The notes beneath the pieces are model-generated. The model was not told where the DNA came from. It searched no databases and was given only the letters and a program-made list of their open reading frames with translations. A stretch of 64,000 nt of DNA from NCBI GenBank assembly GCA_947167125.1, contig CAMVGT010000004.1, positions 20,456 to 84,455 of the forward strand, given 5' to 3'. Positions 56,902 to 64,000 of this stretch are shown one piece after another (within the stretch, counting starts at the first letter, position 1; every line of letters starts with the position of its first letter). Both the position numbers and the translations under genes were made by a program. The DNA comes from an uncultured Erysipelotrichaceae bacterium (GTDB taxonomy: Bacteria > Bacillota_I > Bacilli_A > Erysipelotrichales > Erysipelotrichaceae).

Positions 56902-59079
56902 ATGATCGATGTAAGCAGTTTGAATGAGAATCAGAAACAGGCAGTATTGAGCGATGATCAGTATATGCGCGTCATTGCCGGAGCAGGCTCCGGAAAGACC
57001 CGCGTACTGACCATGCGGATTGCCCATCTGATTGAAGATGAGGATGTCAGGGAAAACCGGATCCTGGCAATTACCTTTACCAATAAAGCAGCCAATGAAA
57101 TGAAAGAGAGAATCCGGAAGATGCTGCCGGACAGCATCTATGAACCCTGGATCTCCACGATTCACTCCCTCTGTGTCCGCATCCTGCGTGAAGATATCAC
57201 GGCGATGGGATATCCCCGCAACTTCACGATTATGGATGCCGAGGATCAGAAGTCCGTACTGAAGGAAGCATATAAGCAGTTCAATCTCGACGCCACAAGC
57301 TATCCGTACGGCTCAATGCTGGATTACATTTCCGGCAACAAGAGTGAGGATGTCAGCGTTGAAACGGCTAAAGACCTGGCCGGCAGCTACGGGCCGGAAA
57401 AGGACAAAGCCAAAGTATATGAATATTATCTGAACCGCCAGCAGGCGCTGTTCGCACTGGATTTCGATGACCTGATTCTCTGGACAGTGCGCATGTTCAG
57501 AAGATTTGATGAAATCCTTGCCAAATGGCAGAGACGCTTTGAATACATTCTGGTCGATGAGTTCCAGGACATCGATACGGTTCAGTACAGACTGATCCGC
57601 TATCTCACCGGCGCAAGAAATTCCCTTTATGTCGTCGGCGATCCGGACCAGACGATTTATACATGGCGCGGGGCGGATGTGAATATCATCATGAATTTCG
57701 CAAAGGATTTCCCGGATGCGAAAACGATCATTCTCAATGAGAATTACCGTTCCACCGAAGCGATTCTCAACGGCGCCAACTCGGTGATCAAAAACAACCG
57801 CCACAGAGTGGAAAAGGATCTGTTCACCAACCGGAAGTCCGATGAGAAAATCACGCATTACGCAAGCGCGAGCGATGAATACCAGGCAGCCTGGATCGCT
57901 TCGAAGATTTCCGAACTGCACCGCAAAGGAAAGTCCTATCAGGACATCGCGATTCTCTACCGTTCCAACTATCTTTCCCGTTCGCTTGAAAAAGGCCTGC
58001 TGGACGCACGCATTCCTTATATTATCTACGGCGGCATCCGGTTCTATGAAAGACAGGAAGTCAAGGACGCTCTGTGCTATCTGAGAATGGTGGCAGCCGC
58101 GGATGATCTGGCGCTCACAAGAGTACTCAACAGACCCAAGCGCGGCATCGGAAACAAGACCATGGACGCCATTGCGGAAGAAGCCAGACGCGGACACGTG
58201 ACCATGTATGAAGTTCTCAAACGCAATGAGATCTTCAGCGGAAAAACAAAGAAGACCATTGAACAGTTTGTGAACATGGTGGAAGGCTGGCGCTCGGACG
58301 CGGCCGGCGGAATGGAAATCTTCCGTCTGTTCGAAAAGATTATTGAGGATTCCGGCTACCGTTCCATGCTCGAGGAAAACAAGGAAACAGACAGAATTGA
58401 AAACCTGAAGGAACTGATAGATGACGTCCGTGAATTCTCCGAAAACTATCCGGAAAGCACGCTCGATGAATATCTGCAGCTTGTATCGCTGTATGGCGAC
58501 AGGGAAGAGACGATGAGCTCGGAATATGTCCGTCTGATGACGGTTCATGCGGCGAAAGGCCTTGAATTCGATACTGTATTTGTTTCGGATATGAACGAAG
58601 GCATTTTCCCGAATGAAAGAGCGATGAATGAAAGCGGCAGCCGCGGGGTGGAGGAAGAAAGACGCCTTGCCTATGTCGCATTCACCAGAGCCCGCAACAA
58701 GCTGTATCTGACCGAAGCCGGAGGATTCAGCTACATTCTGCAGAGAGTCAGAACAAGTTCCCGCTTTGTGCGTGAAATTGATGAGGAATACATTGAACAT
58801 CTCGGTGCTGACAGCCGCATGGGTCAGGGAAGCAGGGAAGTGAAGCTTTCTTCCGCATTGTTTGACAATGACGGCGGAACCTTCAGCCAGCGGATTCATG
58901 AGACTCCTTCAGCACAGTTCAAAAAAGGTGAGATTGTAACCCATGCCAAATTCGGCGAGGGCGTTGTCATCTCATGCCGCAACGGGATCGCGGAAATCGC
59001 ATTCCCGTATCCGTATGGCGTCAAAAAGATTGCGGCAGGACATCCCAGTCTTACCAGAAAGAAGCAGATGCGCAGCTAG
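56902..59079 (+). CDS. pcrA: UvrD/PcrA-type DNA helicase
   Basis: A 725-residue superfamily 1A helicase. Motif I is GAGSGKT, then the DEFQD motif II, GDPDQTIYTWRGA (motif III), NYRSTEAIL, TVHAAKGLEFDTVFV and RLAYVAFTRARNKLYL. The C-terminal KKGEIVTHAKFGEGVVISCRNGIAEIAFPYPYGVKKI is the tudor-like domain that contacts RNA polymerase in PcrA. Start placed at 56902, 9 bases after GGAG; an earlier in-frame ATG at 56887 has no ribosome site. It is followed 8 bases later by ligA, a conserved pairing in Bacillota. Confidence 0.93.
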   Translation: MIDVSSLNENQKQAVLSDDQYMRVIAGAGSGKTRVLTMRIAHLIEDEDVRENRILAITFTNKAANEMKERIRKMLPDSIYEPWISTIHSLCVRILREDITAMGYPRNFTIMDAEDQKSVLKEAYKQFNLDATSYPYGSMLDYISGNKSEDVSVETAKDLAGSYGPEKDKAKVYEYYLNRQQALFALDFDDLILWTVRMFRRFDEILAKWQRRFEYILVDEFQDIDTVQYRLIRYLTGARNSLYVVGDPDQTIYTWRGADVNIIMNFAKDFPDAKTIILNENYRSTEAILNGANSVIKNNRHRVEKDLFTNRKSDEKITHYASASDEYQAAWIASKISELHRKGKSYQDIAILYRSNYLSRSLEKGLLDARIPYIIYGGIRFYERQEVKDALCYLRMVAAADDLALTRVLNRPKRGIGNKTMDAIAEEARRGHVTMYEVLKRNEIFSGKTKKTIEQFVNMVEGWRSDAAGGMEIFRLFEKIIEDSGYRSMLEENKETDRIENLKELIDDVREFSENYPESTLDEYLQLVSLYGDREETMSSEYVRLMTVHAAKGLEFDTVFVSDMNEGIFPNERAMNESGSRGVEEERRLAYVAFTRARNKLYLTEAGGFSYILQRVRTSSRFVREIDEEYIEHLGADSRMGQGSREVKLSSALFDNDGGTFSQRIHETPSAQFKKGEIVTHAKFGEGVVISCRNGIAEIAFPYPYGVKKIAAGHPSLTRKKQMRS

Positions 59080-59087
59080 AGGTTGTT

Positions 59088-61061
59088 ATGAGTGAAGACA
59101 GACTGACATTAATGAGAGAACTCGTGGATACGCTGAACACAGCGGCGGATTCCTATTACAGCGGCGGCAGTGAACTGATGACCGACTATGAATGGGACGC
59201 CATGTTCGACCGTCTGAAGCGTCTGGAGGAAGAAACAGGCACGGTTTTCGAAGACAGCCCGACGATGAATGTGTCAGCTGACAATATCGCCGGCACAAAG
59301 GAAGAACATGAATTTGCGGCTCTTTCCCTGGCTAAGACAAAGAAGCCGGAAGAACTGGTCAAATGGGCGGAAGGAAGAAAGATCTGGATCAGCTGGAAGC
59401 TGGACGGCCTGACTCTTGTCGTCACCTATGACAGAGGCCGCTTAAGCAAAGTGGTCACGAGAGGCGACGGCCACATCGGAACCAATATCACCCACCTGGC
59501 TTCCGCAATCAACGGCATTCCCAAAACAGTAAAAGATACCGGACATCTTGTCATCCGCGGCGAAGCTGTAATCTCCTATGCGGATTTTGAAAAATTCAGA
59601 ATGGAATCCGGCGAAGATTATGCCAACCCGAGAAATCTGGCATCCGGATCCCTGACTCTGAAAGATGTTTCGGAAGTAAAGAAAAGAGAAATCCACTGGA
59701 TTCCGTTTACCCTTGTTCATACCGATGAAGAAATCCTTTCCTGGGGTGCAAGGATGGATTATCTGGAAAAGCTCGGATTTGCGACAGTGGATCATGAAGC
59801 GATTGAGCATCCGGATCTGGAAAATGTGAACGCGATGATCGATTCCTTTACGGAAAAAGTCACATCCGGCGTCAATCCGTATCCGGTCGACGGACTTGTC
59901 ATTGCCTATGATGATACCGCGTATGCGGCAACCGGTTCGGTAACCGGCCACCATGCGACAAGAGCCGGCTATGCGTTCAAGTGGCAGGATGAATCCGTGG
60001 ATTCGCAGCTGGAATATATTGAATGGTCCTGTGCCGCGTCCACAATTACACCGGTGGCTGTATTCAAACCGGTGGAGATTGAAGGCACAACCGTCAAGCG
60101 CGCTTCCCTGTGCAACATCAGCGAATGCGAGCGTCTGCACATCGGCGGAAAAGATACCGTGCTTTCCGTTATCAAGGCAAACAAAATCATTCCCAAAGTC
60201 ATTCATGTTTCAAAGACCGAAGGAAAGTTTGAAATCCCTGAAAAATGTCCTGTATGCGGTGCGCCGACACAGATTCATATTTCTGAAAACAGCGGCACAA
60301 AGACACTGAAGTGCACAAACATGGAATGTCCTGCAAAGCAGCTGAAGAAATATACCCGCTTTGTGTCAAAGCCGGGCATGGATATTGACGGCATTTCCGA
60401 ACAGACCCTTGCCCGCTTTATCAATGAGGGCTGGATTCATAACTACGGCGATATCTACCGTCTTGTCAATCACATCGAAGAGATTGCCCAGCTCGACGGA
60501 TTCGGCGAAAAATCAGCGGCGAACATCCGCGATTCTCTGGCAAAGGCAAGAAAGAGGGAAGATACCAAAGTGCTGTTCGCGCTCAACATTCCTCTGATCG
60601 GCCAGGATGTCGCAAAGAAGCTGCTCGGCGCCTACTCCATGGATGAACTGGTTGAAATTTCGTTAAAAGCGGATGATCCGGAAGTATTCTCCTCAATTGA
60701 CGGAATCGGCCCGGAAAAGTCATCGGCATTTGTAAAATGGATTCAGGTGCCGGCGAATCTGGAAAACTTTGAAGACCTGCGCAGTGAGATTGAAATCGAA
60801 CGTTCGCAGAATGAACCTTCCGGAAACCGCTGCGCAAACCTGACATTTGTTGTGACAGGCGATGTCCATCACTATGCCAACCGCAATGAACTCAAGGCAT
60901 ATATCGAATCGCAGGGCGGAAAAGTCACCGGATCGGTATCGAAGTCAACAAGCTATCTGATCAACAATGATCTTGAATCCGCGTCTTCCAAAAACACCAA
61001 GGCAAAGTCTCTCGGGATTGAAATCATTTCCGAAGACGAATTTATCCGCAGATTTGCGTAA
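59088..61061 (+). CDS. ligA: NAD+-dependent DNA ligase
   Basis: A 657-residue ligase. Adenylation Lys is in WKLDG at about 106-110, the second motif RGDGHIGTNITH follows, then the OB fold (TTVKRASLCN), a four-Cys zinc finger (CPVCG...CTNMECP), helix-hairpin-helix repeats (FGEKSAANI) and a C-terminal BRCT domain (LTFVVTGDVHHYANRNELKAYIESQGGKV). It is divergent: the OB-fold segment usually reading QVGRTG is SCAASTITP, and the usual PMLSL is AALSL. Start at 59088 follows AGAGG; it is coupled to pcrA. It should be the replicative ligase unless a second ligA exists elsewhere. Confidence 0.9.
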   Translation: MSEDRLTLMRELVDTLNTAADSYYSGGSELMTDYEWDAMFDRLKRLEEETGTVFEDSPTMNVSADNIAGTKEEHEFAALSLAKTKKPEELVKWAEGRKIWISWKLDGLTLVVTYDRGRLSKVVTRGDGHIGTNITHLASAINGIPKTVKDTGHLVIRGEAVISYADFEKFRMESGEDYANPRNLASGSLTLKDVSEVKKREIHWIPFTLVHTDEEILSWGARMDYLEKLGFATVDHEAIEHPDLENVNAMIDSFTEKVTSGVNPYPVDGLVIAYDDTAYAATGSVTGHHATRAGYAFKWQDESVDSQLEYIEWSCAASTITPVAVFKPVEIEGTTVKRASLCNISECERLHIGGKDTVLSVIKANKIIPKVIHVSKTEGKFEIPEKCPVCGAPTQIHISENSGTKTLKCTNMECPAKQLKKYTRFVSKPGMDIDGISEQTLARFINEGWIHNYGDIYRLVNHIEEIAQLDGFGEKSAANIRDSLAKARKREDTKVLFALNIPLIGQDVAKKLLGAYSMDELVEISLKADDPEVFSSIDGIGPEKSSAFVKWIQVPANLENFEDLRSEIEIERSQNEPSGNRCANLTFVVTGDVHHYANRNELKAYIESQGGKVTGSVSKSTSYLINNDLESASSKNTKAKSLGIEIISEDEFIRRFA

Positions 61062-61076
61062 TTGAAACCGCTCCTG

Positions 61077-61105
61077 TTGCAATGCGGTCCGCTACCGTTT
61101 ACAAT
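61077..61105 (+). promoter_or_regulatory. Promoter of the membrane protein gene at 61210
   Basis: -35 TTGCAA (61077-61082), exact 17-base spacer, -10 TACAAT (61100-61105). The leader of about 100 bases repeats TACCGTTT. Confidence 0.65.
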
Positions 61106-61209
61106 GAGCCGGTACCGTTTCTTATTCTGTTTTTAAAGATTGAAGAAGCCGGCAAGACTGGTCATATGAACGGAAAGAGGATAGAATATAGGACGGAGAA
61201 AGAAGAATT

Positions 61210-61923
61210 ATGGCAAGTAAAAAAGTGAAGGCGGCCGCCGCGAAAAAGGCAGCCGGCAAGAAAAGGAATTATCATACAACAGGCTTCATTTTCTGGATCT
61301 GCCTGATCCTGATTGCGACACCGATTGCGGTGCTTGGATGGATTCTGCTGTCCTCTGCCATGGATACAGGCAAACCGGTTCTCGGCAACCGTTATGAAGG
61401 CGATCTTGATCCTGCGATCACCAGTGAGCAGATGACAGAAGTCGAGCAGGCAGTTGCAGGACTGGAAGGCATCGAAGATTCGTCTGTCCGCATGGTTACC
61501 GCGACAATGAGAGTCTATGCGGATGTACCGGATGAATGGGGCATCGATGATGTCAAATCCAAAGCATCCGAAATCTATGAGACCGTTACAGGAATCCTGG
61601 ATCCTGCTGTCTATTTCACACAGGCAGACGGAAGAAAGATGTATGACATTGAAATCCATGTCTACAATCTGAAGGAAAACAGGGACGCCGATGAATTTGT
61701 CTATGTCATCCGCAACAAGACATCCTCGATGAGCGAACCGATCAGCTCGGTGGTCAGCGAACCGCTGGATGCCGAACTGGCACAGCAGCTGCGTGATGAT
61801 GTCATCGCCCGTGAGGAAGCGGAAGCTGCCGCAAAGGCTGAAGAGGAAGCACGTCAGGCAGAAGAAAACGGCGAAAGCGGTGAAGGCGGCGAAGAAGCCT
61901 CCTCGGAAGATTCAGAAGGATAA
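61210..61923 (+). CDS. Single-pass membrane protein of unknown function
   Basis: A 237-residue protein. Residues 1-22 are Lys/Ala-rich, residues about 27-49 form one membrane helix (FIFWICLILIATPIAVLGWILLSS), and the ectodomain of about 120 residues has alternating beta/alpha pattern (ITSEQMTEVEQAVAGLEGIEDSSVRMVTATMRVYADVP). The last 45 residues are a Glu/Ala-rich low-complexity tail. I do not recognise the family. It lies between ligA and an RlmD-like gene with its own promoter. Confidence 0.65.
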   Translation: MASKKVKAAAAKKAAGKKRNYHTTGFIFWICLILIATPIAVLGWILLSSAMDTGKPVLGNRYEGDLDPAITSEQMTEVEQAVAGLEGIEDSSVRMVTATMRVYADVPDEWGIDDVKSKASEIYETVTGILDPAVYFTQADGRKMYDIEIHVYNLKENRDADEFVYVIRNKTSSMSEPISSVVSEPLDAELAQQLRDDVIAREEAEAAAKAEEEARQAEENGESGEGGEEASSEDSEG

Positions 61924-61927
61924 AAGG

Positions 61928-61953
61928 AAAAGGGGCAGCGGAATGCCCCTTTT
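61928..61953 (+). terminator. Terminator after the membrane protein gene
   Basis: Ten-base stem AAAAGGGGCA / TGCCCCTTTT with a six-base loop, ending 10 bases before the next start codon. It may also act as an attenuator for the downstream gene. Confidence 0.8.
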
Positions 61954-61963
61954 ATAAAACGAT

Positions 61964-63295
61964 ATGGAAAAGAATGAAACTTATACAGCGGTATGCGAAG
62001 GGTATACGGAAGACGGATCAGGCGTTGTCAAAATCGACGGATTTGTGATTTTCGTGCCGGGACTGATCGAACATGAAACCGCGGAAATCGGTATCACAAA
62101 ACTGAACAGGAATTACGGCTACGGCAGAATTGTGAAGATACTTGAGCCTTCAGAACACAGGGTGCAGCCTGTCTGTCCGGCCGCAAGACCCTGCGGAGGA
62201 TGTCAGCTTCAGCATATGGATGATGCGGAGCAGCGTCATTTCAAAGAAGAAAAAGTCAGAATGTGCTTCCGCTCCAATGCCGGTATGGAGCCGGAAATCC
62301 TGCCGATTCTCAAAGCCGAACCCTATGAGCACTACCGCAACAAAGTACAGATCCCTGTTCAGCTGAACAAGGGAAAAACGGAAATGGGATTCTATCAGAA
62401 CCATACCAACCGGATTGTGGAAACGGAAAAATGCTATGTGCAGTCAGAACTTTCCAATGAGATTGCCGCATGGCTGAAACAGCAGTTTGCCAGAACCGGC
62501 TGTACCGAACAGATCCGTCATGTGCTGATCAAGCATGCCCATAAAACAGGGCAGGTTATGGTTGTGCTGATTGTCAGGAATTATCCGTTTGCCGGTTCAG
62601 AGAAACTGTGTGCTTCACTTCTGAAAAAGTTCCCGATGATCCGAAGCCTGCAGGCAATCATCAACAGAAGAAGCGACAATGTGATTCTGGATGGAAAGGA
62701 TGTGCTGATTGCCGGCGATCCGTATATCGAAGAAACACTGCTTGGCTGCACATTCCGGATCAGCGCCAGATCGTTCTATCAGATCAATCCCTATGCGACT
62801 GAGATTCTTTATTCCAAAGCAGTCGAAGCTGCAGGTCTGAGCGGAAAGGAAATTCTGATCGATCTTTACTGCGGAACCGGAACAATGGGAATAATCGCAT
62901 CTTCCAAAGCAAAGAAAGTATACGGAATTGAAATTGTCGCGGACGCGGTCAGAGACGCGAAAATCAATGCGCAGGCCAACGGCGCTGACAATATTGAATT
63001 CCTGAATATGGACGCATCCAAAGGAGCGCAGGCAATGCTCCGCTCCAAAATCAAAGCGGATGCGATGATTGTGGATCCTCCGAGAAAAGGATGTTCACCC
63101 GAAACAATCAGCGCAATTGTAAAGATTGCGCCGAAAAGACTGGTCTATGTTTCCTGTGATCCGGCAACACTTGCGCGGGATGTGAAAATCCTCTGCGCGG
63201 AAGGCTATGAGCTGAAATCTGTTCAGCCTGTGGACATGTTCCCGCACACAGATCACGTAGAATCAGTCGTGAAACTCACACGAGCCGGGTTGTGA
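61964..63295 (+). CDS. rlmD: RlmD/TrmA-family RNA uracil-C5 methyltransferase
   Basis: A 443-residue enzyme. An N-terminal TRAM domain (about 1-60) precedes four Cys of an iron-sulfur site (CPAARPCGGCQLQH plus Cys further on), the SAM-binding DLYCGTGTMGI, the motif VDPPRKGCSPE with the base-flipping loop, and catalytic Cys in YVSCDPATLARD. It forms 5-methyluridine in 23S rRNA (positions 747/1939 in other bacteria) or tRNA. There is no clear ribosome site before 61964; the upstream hairpin occupies that region. Confidence 0.9.
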   Translation: MEKNETYTAVCEGYTEDGSGVVKIDGFVIFVPGLIEHETAEIGITKLNRNYGYGRIVKILEPSEHRVQPVCPAARPCGGCQLQHMDDAEQRHFKEEKVRMCFRSNAGMEPEILPILKAEPYEHYRNKVQIPVQLNKGKTEMGFYQNHTNRIVETEKCYVQSELSNEIAAWLKQQFARTGCTEQIRHVLIKHAHKTGQVMVVLIVRNYPFAGSEKLCASLLKKFPMIRSLQAIINRRSDNVILDGKDVLIAGDPYIEETLLGCTFRISARSFYQINPYATEILYSKAVEAAGLSGKEILIDLYCGTGTMGIIASSKAKKVYGIEIVADAVRDAKINAQANGADNIEFLNMDASKGAQAMLRSKIKADAMIVDPPRKGCSPETISAIVKIAPKRLVYVSCDPATLARDVKILCAEGYELKSVQPVDMFPHTDHVESVVKLTRAGL

Positions 63296-63355
63296 CTATA
63301 AAAATACTGTCATTGAATTGACAGCTTGGGATTCGTGGAGGAAGAGCACTGAAAA

Positions 63356-63805
63356 ATGAATGAAAGAATCGTAGATGGCGAAATCAAGCTAATTCCGTAC
63401 TACAGAAATGACGAAGCATCGCTTCCGTGGTATCAGGATTTAGATGTTTGCAGGCAGGTCGATGATAGAGACAAGCCATATGATATAGCGCTTCTGCATA
63501 GAATGTATGATTATCTTTGTGCTCACGGAGAGTGTTACTATATTGAGTATCAAGGAATCCTGGTGGGTGATATTTCGCTTAGAGATAATGCTGAAGTTGC
63601 CATTGTCGTTTGCAAGGAGTACCAGAATCGGCATATTGGTCGCAGATGTGTTTTGGATATGCTCGGACGCGCTAAGGAGAAAGGGTTAAAAGCAGTAAAG
63701 GCAAACATCTACTCTTTTAATACACAAAGTCAAAAAATGTTTGAATCCGTGGGGTTCAAGAGAACAGAAGAAGAGTGGTATTGTTACCAGATTGCTGAGG
63801 ATTGA
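63356..63805 (+). CDS. GNAT-family N-acetyltransferase
   Basis: A 149-residue acetyltransferase. GDISLRDNAEVAIVVCKEYQNRHIGRRCVLDML carries the acetyl-CoA motif (Q/RxxGxG/A variant HIGRRC), and IYSFNTQSQKMFESVGFKR is the usual C-terminal Asn-Phe end. The substrate is unknown. Codon use is more A/T-ending than its neighbours, which suggests recent acquisition. An upstream palindrome CTGTCA-N6-TGACAG (63307-63324) may be an operator. GGAGG lies about 14 bases before the ATG. Confidence 0.85.
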   Translation: MNERIVDGEIKLIPYYRNDEASLPWYQDLDVCRQVDDRDKPYDIALLHRMYDYLCAHGECYYIEYQGILVGDISLRDNAEVAIVVCKEYQNRHIGRRCVLDMLGRAKEKGLKAVKANIYSFNTQSQKMFESVGFKRTEEEWYCYQIAED

Positions 63806-64000
63806 CAAATTCAAGCTTGTCTACATGTTTCCGTTTACGGACGAGCGCCTGAAATCAGTTTACATGTTCCTCACGAACAGGCAAACCGCTGATATGTTTC
63901 CTATACCGATGAGGGGTATGATTTAGTAGTTTTATTTTCTCGTGCCACATCGAGACCGTCTGTCTACTAACACATTCTTGAAGAAAAAGGGCTGAAAAAG
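63806..64000. other. AT-richer end with short repeats, possibly the edge of an insertion sequence
   Basis: Three related repeats lie close together: GTCTACATGTTTCC (63819-63832), GTTTACATGTTCCTC (63858-63872) and GATATGTTTCC (63891-63901). Multiple short repeats of this kind occur at the ends of IS21-like elements, but no transposase is visible before the window ends. No gene is seen. Confidence 0.35.

Overview
The window reads as a chromosomal segment of a mid-GC Bacillota, most likely a gut-associated anaerobic fermenter. Strong AGGAGG-type ribosome sites, Bacillota regulator families (PucR/CdaR, RpiR, LysR, AraC), CcpA-type cre boxes, PTS components, host-glycan enzymes (beta-glucuronidase, rhamnose utilisation, several GH1 enzymes), a D-lactate dehydrogenase and a serpin all fit this. 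An erysipelotrichial relative is my guess; no rRNA or tRNA is present to settle it. I saw no CRISPR array and no prophage.

Layout. 1-1.5 kb: end of a GH78-like rhamnosidase and a pRiA4b ORF-3-like protein. 1.5-6.5 kb: a divergent unit in which a PucR-type regulator faces a three-gene operon (SDR, unknown Cys-rich protein, GcvT-like folate enzyme) with two palindromic operator candidates between them. 7-9 kb: an ECF sigma factor overlapping a membrane-anchored serpin whose N-terminus looks like an anti-sigma factor. 9-14 kb: beta-glucuronidase, an RpiR regulator, and a PTS EIIC plus YdjC/ChbG pair. 14-18.7 kb: L-rhamnose catabolism (AraC regulator, rhaB, rhaD, and an arabinose/fucose-type isomerase where rhaA would be expected). 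18.8-24.8 kb: a LysR-controlled beta-glucoside locus with two GH1 genes (one frameshifted), an AEC transporter and an aldo/keto reductase. 25-29 kb: a lectin-fold protein, a lipase-like hydrolase, a small leader-like peptide, a MATE exporter and a HAD phosphatase.

29.4-30.7 kb holds the most striking gene: a complete HPr domain (His15 and Arg17 present, Ser46 replaced by Asn) fused to a complete D-lactate dehydrogenase. 30.9-34.1 kb is a 1080-residue beta-propeller sensor with a PP2C (SpoIIE) output. 34.2-36.4 kb is an AmmeMemoRadiSam pair with Memo and AMMECR1 fused. 36.5-40 kb carries a 34-residue membrane peptide with its ribosome site in a hairpin loop, an anchored protein of unknown function, a YczE-like protein, a phosphodiesterase and asparaginase. 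An ISL3-family element (about 40.11-41.84 kb) interrupts the 5' end of a methyltransferase gene. 42.7-46.4 kb is a CdaR/glycerate kinase/GntP module with a perfect cre box.

46.5-50.6 kb: a frameshifted aldo/keto reductase, RidA, a third GH1 enzyme and a surface-anchored cutinase-like hydrolase. 50.6-54 kb: a second MATE exporter and a Na/phosphate cotransporter. 54-56.8 kb: an overlapping operon of a VanY-fold protein that has lost its zinc ligands, an RluA pseudouridine synthase and an RlmI-like methyltransferase. 56.9-63.3 kb: housekeeping genes pcrA, ligA, an unknown membrane protein and an RlmD-like enzyme. 63.3-64 kb: a more AT-rich GNAT gene beside what may be the repeat-bearing end of an insertion sequence.

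The main theme is sugar intake feeding fermentation. The HPr-lactate dehydrogenase fusion and the sigma-serpin pair are the best candidates for undescribed systems. Two genes carry single-base deletions in short homopolymers, which may be real decay or assembly error.
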